From a virus: a stretch of DNA of 44,082 nucleotides. Where the stretch lies: positions 1 through 44,082 of the IMG/VR virus record IMGVR_UViG_3300027851_000049; one strand, 5' to 3'. The notes under the pieces were generated by a model, which saw nothing but the letters and a program-made list of their open reading frames with translations, searched no databases and was not told the DNA's origin. Position 1 is the stretch's first letter, and every line of letters begins with the position of its first letter. Below are positions 40,169 through 44,082 of this stretch, in pieces. A program made the position numbers and the translations under genes.

Positions 40169-40843
40169 TCAGGTTGGCGCTTGCACCCACTCGTATATGA
40201 ACACTTCGGTTCGTGGGTTTGCCTTGTCGTAGTCAACGTATGATCCATCATGCCGTGTCACGATGGAACACTTGTCATCTGCGATAACTCCGATCGACTT
40301 GAGTATGTCATCCGTTGCGGATATCAGGTTGTTCAGGTCTACCAGTCTTCGTGCGTCCATGTAATAGATGGCTGTCACACATAGCGATCTGGTCAACGGC
40401 AGCTTTAGCACGGGTGTCTGACGGAACACTGTCTTGCCACACTTCTTGATGTCCTTGAGTTGCTCCTTGTTCGCCGCGCTTTGCATGATGAATCTTGTGC
40501 CAATGATCTGACCGCACTTTGTACACGTTCCCTTACGATCCTTGATGCCGATCATCTGGCTGTTCTTCTGTGTGCGAGGCGGGGTAGGGAACACGAGCGA
40601 CACGAGCAGTCTGCCTTTCTGTCCAGTCACCGTTGGTTGTTGCATCAGGTGGGCATGGTAGAAGTTCGCCGCCTCGATGAAGAAGTTTACCCATGCGTAT
40701 GGCAGGTCCGGCGTTACTACTGTGCCATCGGCTGCTACTGCGTAGGTAGCTGCTGTCAGGCTGGGTGGTATGCGTCCATCGCTGTCATACCGTTGCCGTC
40801 GCGAGATCGGGAACATCAGTTCCTGTGGCTTGAGCAGATCCAT
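40169..40843 (-). CDS. rusA: RusA-like Holliday junction resolvase with zinc-knuckle insertion
   Basis: A 224-residue protein. The C-terminal half fits RusA: AIYYMDARRLVDLNNLISAT, DDILKSIGVIADDK and RTEVFIYEW, with the Asp residues of D-LNN and the DD pair as metal ligands. An insertion (about residues 105-140) carries CTKCGQII and KKCGK, possibly zinc-binding, absent from the basic fold. The N-terminal 60 residues are extra. It resolves branched DNA before packaging. GGAG lies 7 nt before the ATG at 40843. Last gene of the early operon. Confidence 0.82.
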   Translation of the reverse strand: MDLLKPQELMFPISRRQRYDSDGRIPPSLTAATYAVAADGTVVTPDLPYAWVNFFIEAANFYHAHLMQQPTVTGQKGRLLVSLVFPTPPRTQKNSQMIGIKDRKGTCTKCGQIIGTRFIMQSAANKEQLKDIKKCGKTVFRQTPVLKLPLTRSLCVTAIYYMDARRLVDLNNLISATDDILKSIGVIADDKCSIVTRHDGSYVDYDKANPRTEVFIYEWVQAPT

Positions 40844-41078
40844 CGGCTGTCTCCTTTGTGATTTCGATTACGCATAGCTGACAGTTCGCCAGCTTCCTTA
40901 GCATGTGTCGGATCGAGTCGGAATCCAGATCGATCATGAGGCTGTCCTTGAATGTGCTGGACCGGATCTCTATTCGCAAGGCATGGGTTCTCCCGTCGTG
41001 TCTCACCGTCATTACCATGCTGTGCTTGCTTATGTTCTCAAAGATCTGGGCCAGTGCTTCTTCACACTCACGATCCAT
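40785..41078 (-). CDS. 97-residue early operon protein
   Basis: MDRECEEALAQIFENISKHS..., alpha/beta with TVRHDGRTHALRIEIRSSTF and a Thr/Ala-rich tail. It overlaps RusA by 59 bp in another frame, longer than usual here; the real stop or start of one gene may differ. GAGGT precedes the ATG. Unknown function. Confidence 0.7.
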   Translation of the reverse strand: MDRECEEALAQIFENISKHSMVMTVRHDGRTHALRIEIRSSTFKDSLMIDLDSDSIRHMLRKLANCQLCVIEITKETADGSAQATGTDVPDLATATV

Positions 41079-41079
41079 C

Positions 41080-41364
41080 TCATACCTCCACGTTTGTGAT
41101 ATGGAATTCTCCTGCTTGGTTGGACACTCTGACTGCCGTTGTTACCATCGTCTCGATCAGGTCACGTTCAGTCTCCGGATCCAGTACGCCATCGCAAGAG
41201 TTCATCCGATATTCCAGAACGACTGTAGCTATCAGCATGGCGCAGGCTGTTGCCACATCCTCAAAGCAAGTGGCGTTCTCAATGTATAGGTTCATCGCAC
41301 GCTGGCCCTTTGCGTTTTTTACTAGCTCAGCCTTGAATTTCAGGTCATCAGGTATTGGTGTCAT
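41080..41364 (-). CDS. 94-residue early operon protein
   Basis: MTPIPDDLKFKAELVKNAKG..., with a central helix (ATCFEDVATACAMLIATVVL) and ERDLIETMVTTAVRVSNQAG near the end. It overlaps the upstream gene by 17 bp. No family recognised. Confidence 0.74.
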   Translation of the reverse strand: MTPIPDDLKFKAELVKNAKGQRAMNLYIENATCFEDVATACAMLIATVVLEYRMNSCDGVLDPETERDLIETMVTTAVRVSNQAGEFHITNVEV

Positions 41365-42058
41365 CGTTCTCCCCCATCAGTTCTTCCAGCGGGAATTCTT
41401 TCAGGACATCGCCTGGGCCTCCTACCCATTCTCCTTTAGCTTCGGTTGCATACTCCGGCTGCTTCTCCCCGTCCTTGTGGATCTCTTCGATGCTTAGTTG
41501 CGGATCTACCAGCAGCATGTGCCCGTTCTCGTCCCGCTTCACCATGAAGTTGTTGACCTTGCCCTTGCTGTTGATAGGCTTGTTCGCGATGTTGAGCGAC
41601 ACTGTGTGTTCCACCATGATCTCCGGAGAGAACATGTCTTTCTTGATCGTCAACTTGAGCGGGATCGTCACCTTGTTATCATCGTTTGCCAGATCAATGC
41701 CCCTCCGGATGCACATGTCCAGATCAAACATGATGTTCGCAAACCAAGGGTGAGTGATGCTGATCTCTTGGCTGGGTTCTATTGCGTCTTTCTCCTGCGT
41801 CTTGCTGTCTCCGGTCATCTGTCGAAACGCTTCATCGCTCAAGATTCCAAACGAATCGCATTCGTACACGATCCAATCGGCAATCTCTGCAAGCAGCTCT
41901 TCGTCCAAGTGGCAATACAGTTCTTCCCCGTTGTCGTCCTCTTCTGCGTTGAATTCTTTGGCGAATGTTCCCAGCCACTCGTTGATTTTTTCGACCGACT
42001 CGCTTCCCATGTACTGCATTGCGTCCACTTCGTAGGGTTTCGTCATAAACTTAGTCAT
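41348..42058 (-). CDS. 236-residue early protein with PGDYG-like N-terminus
   Basis: The N-terminal 90 residues (KPYEVDAMQYMGSESVEKIN, EIADWIVYECDSFGILSDEA, FRQMTG) resemble the small phage domain that reads K-x-V-x-A-x-Q-W ... GDWI. The remaining 145 residues are beta-rich (TIPLKLTIKKDMFSPEIMVE; NNFMVKRDENGHMLLVDPQL) with an acidic tail and look like a separate domain. GAGGAG lies 7 nt before the ATG. Function unknown. Confidence 0.74.
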   Translation of the reverse strand: MTKFMTKPYEVDAMQYMGSESVEKINEWLGTFAKEFNAEEDDNGEELYCHLDEELLAEIADWIVYECDSFGILSDEAFRQMTGDSKTQEKDAIEPSQEISITHPWFANIMFDLDMCIRRGIDLANDDNKVTIPLKLTIKKDMFSPEIMVEHTVSLNIANKPINSKGKVNNFMVKRDENGHMLLVDPQLSIEEIHKDGEKQPEYATEAKGEWVGGPGDVLKEFPLEELMGENDDTNT

Positions 42059-42308
42059 TGTCGTACTCCTCTTCTTCCTCTGCGTCTTGCGCTCCTCTGA
42101 AATCCACTTGTTCGTCCTTACTTGTTGAGAATGCGATGGCTGCTACCACATGGAATGCCTTGCCGCAATTAAAACATTCGCGCCAGGCCCCGTCAAAAAG
42201 AATCTCCAGTATCTCCACCTGCTCTACTGTCGTGACAAACTGCCTCGCCTTGCAGTATGGGCATACGATCTCCTCTGTCTCGGTTACGATCGGTTCTTCA
42301 TCTGTCAT
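42051..42308 (-). CDS. Zinc-ribbon protein with acidic tail
   Basis: An 85-residue protein with C-x2-C knuckles CPYC and CFNC about 28 residues apart, and a tail of nine consecutive or near-consecutive acidic residues (AEEEEEYDND). ATGA overlap with dockerin 2 upstream. Possibly a transcription or nuclease modulator; unknown. Confidence 0.77.
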   Translation of the reverse strand: MTDEEPIVTETEEIVCPYCKARQFVTTVEQVEILEILFDGAWRECFNCGKAFHVVAAIAFSTSKDEQVDFRGAQDAEEEEEYDND

Positions 42309-42586
42309 CTCAACATCCCCTCTACCAGAACATCAATGTCCATCTGGTCTATGCGGTGATTGTGGTTCATGTCTCCGATTCTTATTTGCGTACTATCCAG
42401 ATCATACATGCCAATGAGATGCCGCTTCATCATGGTCAGGTCCACTGCATTGACTCGGCCATCACGATTGACATCGCCTCTTGGTGTGTTGCGTTCATCA
42501 ACGACTAGGCAAACCACCCTTGCGATTAGAGAAACAAGCAGCAGCAGCAGTCCCACAATCATAAACAGTTCTCCCCGCCTTATCAT
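42305..42586 (-). CDS. Membrane-anchored type I dockerin protein 2
   Basis: A 93-residue protein from the ATG at 42586 (GAGGTGA 8 nt upstream, ATGA overlap). Residues 1-4 MIRR (positive inside), hydrophobic 7-29 (LFMIVGLLLLLVSLIARVVC), then ERNTPR and two dockerin repeats (37-93). Loop 1 has D38, N40, D42, N46 and D49; loop 2 has D72, N74, N76, D80 and D83, with His77 replacing the usual Gly. No A-x-A site and no proper lipobox, so it should stay in the membrane with the dockerin outside. It shares DLTMMKRH-x-IG-x-YDL with dockerin 1. It lies in the replication operon between zinc-ribbon genes. Confidence 0.9.
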   Translation of the reverse strand: MIRRGELFMIVGLLLLLVSLIARVVCLVVDERNTPRGDVNRDGRVNAVDLTMMKRHLIGMYDLDSTQIRIGDMNHNHRIDQMDIDVLVEGMLR

Positions 42587-42837
42587 TGTGCGCTCACCTC
42601 GTCCGTCCATCGCTTGATAGCATTGCCAGTCTCACTGCTTTTCTTCACTGGTATCCACACTCCAACGAGAGTGAGCGGACACCATGCCGGCGTTACCTTT
42701 GTGACTGTCACCCTTCGGATCTCTTTGTACTCTGCTTCGCATACTGCAGTGCGATATTCTCGGGACCCCGCCTTGTAGAAGTAGCAGTCTACGCATCGAT
42801 GTGGCTTGTCTTTCTGGCCGAAGATTATCTTGCTCAT
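42583..42837 (-). CDS. 84-residue Cys-rich protein
   Basis: Start taken at MSKIIFG (42837) by ATGA overlap; in-frame ATGs at 42843 and 42876 are less favoured. Cys pattern C-x2-C (CVDC), then C (AVCEAE) and C (AWCPL), suitable for one zinc. The sequence DCYFYKAGS followed by WCPL is common in small Firmicutes phage proteins. Function unknown. Confidence 0.76.
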   Translation of the reverse strand: MSKIIFGQKDKPHRCVDCYFYKAGSREYRTAVCEAEYKEIRRVTVTKVTPAWCPLTLVGVWIPVKKSSETGNAIKRWTDEVSAQ

Positions 42838-43022
42838 GTGCATTCCCCCAGTTCCTTTTTTATTTCTACAGAACAACCCGTGCAGACAAGGTATGGTGTA
42901 ACGTCTTCTGTGTGTCCTAGCGCATCGAAACTTGCTTGCTGAGCCATCTTTAACCCAGTGTCATAATCGCGTTCTTCCCATGAAAATTCTTTTCCGCAAA
43001 CGTGACAACGAAAATTGCTCAT
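42834..43022 (-). CDS. 62-residue zinc-ribbon protein
   Basis: MSNFRCHVCGKEFSW with C6-x2-C9, and VCTGC (C-x2-C) near residue 47. Classic two-knuckle ribbon with a helical insert (GLKMAQQASFDALGH). ATGA overlaps on both sides. Confidence 0.78.
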   Translation of the reverse strand: MSNFRCHVCGKEFSWEERDYDTGLKMAQQASFDALGHTEDVTPYLVCTGCSVEIKKELGECT

Positions 43023-43285
43023 ACTTTCTCCCTTTCCTCATATCTTCCACATGCTGGCCATTTCAATCGAACATCCGTTGCTGGGCTATGGCTATCTTTC
43101 CATTGTTTGCATTTGTAATACCCACGTCCTCGATACCCATTGTTCGTCAGGTTATTACATGATTTGCAAGTCTTTCCGGACGGTCCAGATCCGTACATTT
43201 CGATTGGCTTTTTCAGCTTTAGCGGAGACTCTGGTTCCGGAGGTTCGTACTCGTATCCTGGGAAGAAAGACTCTTGGTTCTTCAT
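43019..43285 (-). CDS. 88-residue zinc-binding protein
   Basis: Pro/Glu-rich start (GYEYEPPEPESPLKLKKPIE) then KTCKSCNNL, YYKCKQW and DVRLKWPACGRYE: four Cys as C-x2-C ... C ... C, a pattern seen in uncharacterised phage proteins near replication genes. The start is uncertain: ATG at 43285, or a TTG at 43297 that overlaps the previous stop as TTGA. Confidence 0.74.
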   Translation of the reverse strand: MKNQESFFPGYEYEPPEPESPLKLKKPIEMYGSGPSGKTCKSCNNLTNNGYRGRGYYKCKQWKDSHSPATDVRLKWPACGRYEEREKV

Positions 43286-43293
43286 TCCTAGTT

Positions 43294-43524
43294 TCAATCC
43301 TCGCTCTCTGTCGTAAATTCCTCTCCTTGCTCTGCAGACCCCTCTGGGAGACGGTTTCTTGCGTTCGATGGTACGGAGTAATAATCCGCATCTCTCTCCT
43401 CATATCCCATGCGATAGCGCCACAGCGTGCAGGATCGGATCGTACATCTTTTTACCTCAGCCTCTTGGTTTCCAGTGCAGTCCATACACTTGAGTCTGAT
43501 CGCTCGTGCCCTGTTTAATCTCAT
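43294..43524 (-). CDS. 76-residue Cys-rich protein of KCMDC type
   Basis: RLKCMDCTGNQEAEVKRCTI followed by RSCTLWRYRMG: C-x2-C ... C-x4-C with a closing LWRYRxG. This signature recurs in small proteins of Gram-positive phages; their function is unknown. ATGA overlap with the 63-residue gene upstream. Confidence 0.8.
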   Translation of the reverse strand: MRLNRARAIRLKCMDCTGNQEAEVKRCTIRSCTLWRYRMGYEERDADYYSVPSNARNRLPEGSAEQGEEFTTESED

Positions 43525-43712
43525 GCCTTGCCTCCCTTTGTGAAAGCATCGTCGATCTCTTTCGCTATCATCTGTTCTCGCATAGCAATGATACGTTCGG
43601 CTAGAGTCTTGCTCCCGATCTCGCTAGCCAGCTTATCAAGACTTCGCTTTAGATCTTTTCTTGATATCTGTATTTCCCGAGACAGTGGATGTGTTAGCTT
43701 AACGATCCCCAT
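43521..43712 (-). CDS. 63-residue helical protein after the helicase loader
   Basis: MGIVKLTHPLSREIQISRKD..., a basic, two-helix protein (LKRSLDKLASEIGSKTLAER). It overlaps the loader gene by 14 bp, so it may be a partner in helicase loading; otherwise unknown. Confidence 0.74.
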   Translation of the reverse strand: MGIVKLTHPLSREIQISRKDLKRSLDKLASEIGSKTLAERIIAMREQMIAKEIDDAFTKGGKA

Positions 43713-44082
43713 TTGTGTCGTCTCCTATCTTCCCTTGCGTTTCAACAACGCCACCCAGCAATTCCTGCACATGTTGCGGGATCTGGAGCTTCTCTTTCTC
43801 TCGTGCTATCTGTGTGTTATAGGCTGTACGAAACTGTGCAAAGTAAGTGGACTCCTTATCCATGTCCAGTTCACAGAAGTATCGCCACTCGAATCCAGTC
43901 ACAACACCCCATGTGAATGCGCCAAGGAATGCTTCCGCACCTTTTGGATTGCACCATCCATACATCCGGACAGCTTTCATAATCTTGCCCCATGCCTCGT
44001 CTGCCGTTTGGGAAACCTGCATCGTTGCCACCGCTATGCGGCTACGGATCTGGGCAATGGATGGCGGGAAGTCTGCCGTCAT
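43699..44082 (-). CDS. G39P-like helicase loader, main part (continues at the left end)
   Basis: The frame is open to the right edge; in the circular genome it continues to the ATG at 323, adding 53 residues for a 180-residue total. Visible here: DFPPSIAQIRSRIAV, a helix with DEAWGKIMKAVRMYGW (Trp96 of the full protein), then an aromatic stretch and a Glu/Lys-rich C-terminal helix. The N-terminal domain plus PPxIAxI motif match G39P-like helicase loaders/inhibitors; the C-terminal half would contact the helicase. An ATG at 44082 is internal, not the real start. Confidence 0.75.
   Translation of the reverse strand: MTADFPPSIAQIRSRIAVATMQVSQTADEAWGKIMKAVRMYGWCNPKGAEAFLGAFTWGVVTGFEWRYFCELDMDKESTYFAQFRTAYNTQIAREKEKLQIPQHVQELLGGVVETQGKIGDDTNGDR
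43919..44082. repeat. Terminal direct repeat, right copy
   Basis: Identical to 1-164 except at 43956 (a; t at 38). The unique genome length is therefore 43918 bp if circular. Confidence 0.93.

Overview
The window is one phage genome of about 43.9 kb, closed on itself. The first 164 bases recur at the end (1-164 and 43919-44082) with one mismatch. The helicase-loader-like gene that runs off the right end continues in frame from position 164 on the left, so the repeat is most simply an assembly overlap of a circular or circularly permuted genome. The gene set points to a phage of a Gram-positive, probably clostridial or ruminococcal anaerobe. It has strong AGGAGG-type ribosome sites, a Phage_rep_org_N replisome organiser, a G39P-like helicase loader, a Bet/RecT annealing protein, a Dp-1-like holin and an XhlA-like protein. 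Two small exported proteins are built almost entirely of type I dockerin repeats, the docking module of cellulosomes. Virion genes fit a short-tailed (podovirus-like) particle: there is a portal, adaptor, nozzle and internal virion proteins, but no tape measure or sheath. I see no integrase, DNA or RNA polymerase, tRNA gene or CRISPR array.

Layout. (1) Early minus-strand operon: it starts at a consensus promoter at 4266-4294, runs leftwards through 4236-1, crosses the junction and ends at 40169. It encodes a RecB-like nuclease, coiled-coil protein, RecT, HTH protein, replisome organiser, helicase loader, a cluster of small Cys-rich proteins, a membrane-anchored dockerin and a RusA-like resolvase. 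Most genes overlap by ATGA. (2) Rightward plus-strand operon 33476-40100: about twenty small genes, mostly of unknown function, including DUF4314-like and DUF932-like proteins, a second dockerin protein and, last, an excisionase-like HTH protein. A 17-bp bidirectional terminator at 40114-40153 separates the two converging operons. (3) Late minus-strand region: a putative small terminase (32574-33083), then large terminase, a membrane/coiled-coil protein, portal, a MuF-like protein, scaffold, decoration protein, major capsid protein, a beta-helix protein, an SGNH-hydrolase spike, an M23 peptidase, adaptor, nozzle, fibre tip, a LysM internal protein, a 3048-residue giant, an XhlA-like protein, the holin and a 39-residue Lys-rich protein (30862 down to 4396). 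(4) A plus-strand cassette (30929-32571) with an SSB and three small proteins lies between the two terminase genes.

How it works together. The nuclease, RecT, SSB and RusA form a recombination set. The replisome organiser and loader would recruit the host helicase and replisome. The late operon builds and fills the particle and lyses the cell. The rightward operon looks like accessory, host-directed cargo. The feature I consider most novel is the pair of exported dockerins, with no cohesin or cellulase seen in the genome. They suggest a phage that engages the cohesins of a cellulosome-bearing host. A second candidate novelty is a pair of leader hairpins with a covarying base pair and an 11-nt loop (34298-34318, 37927-37947).
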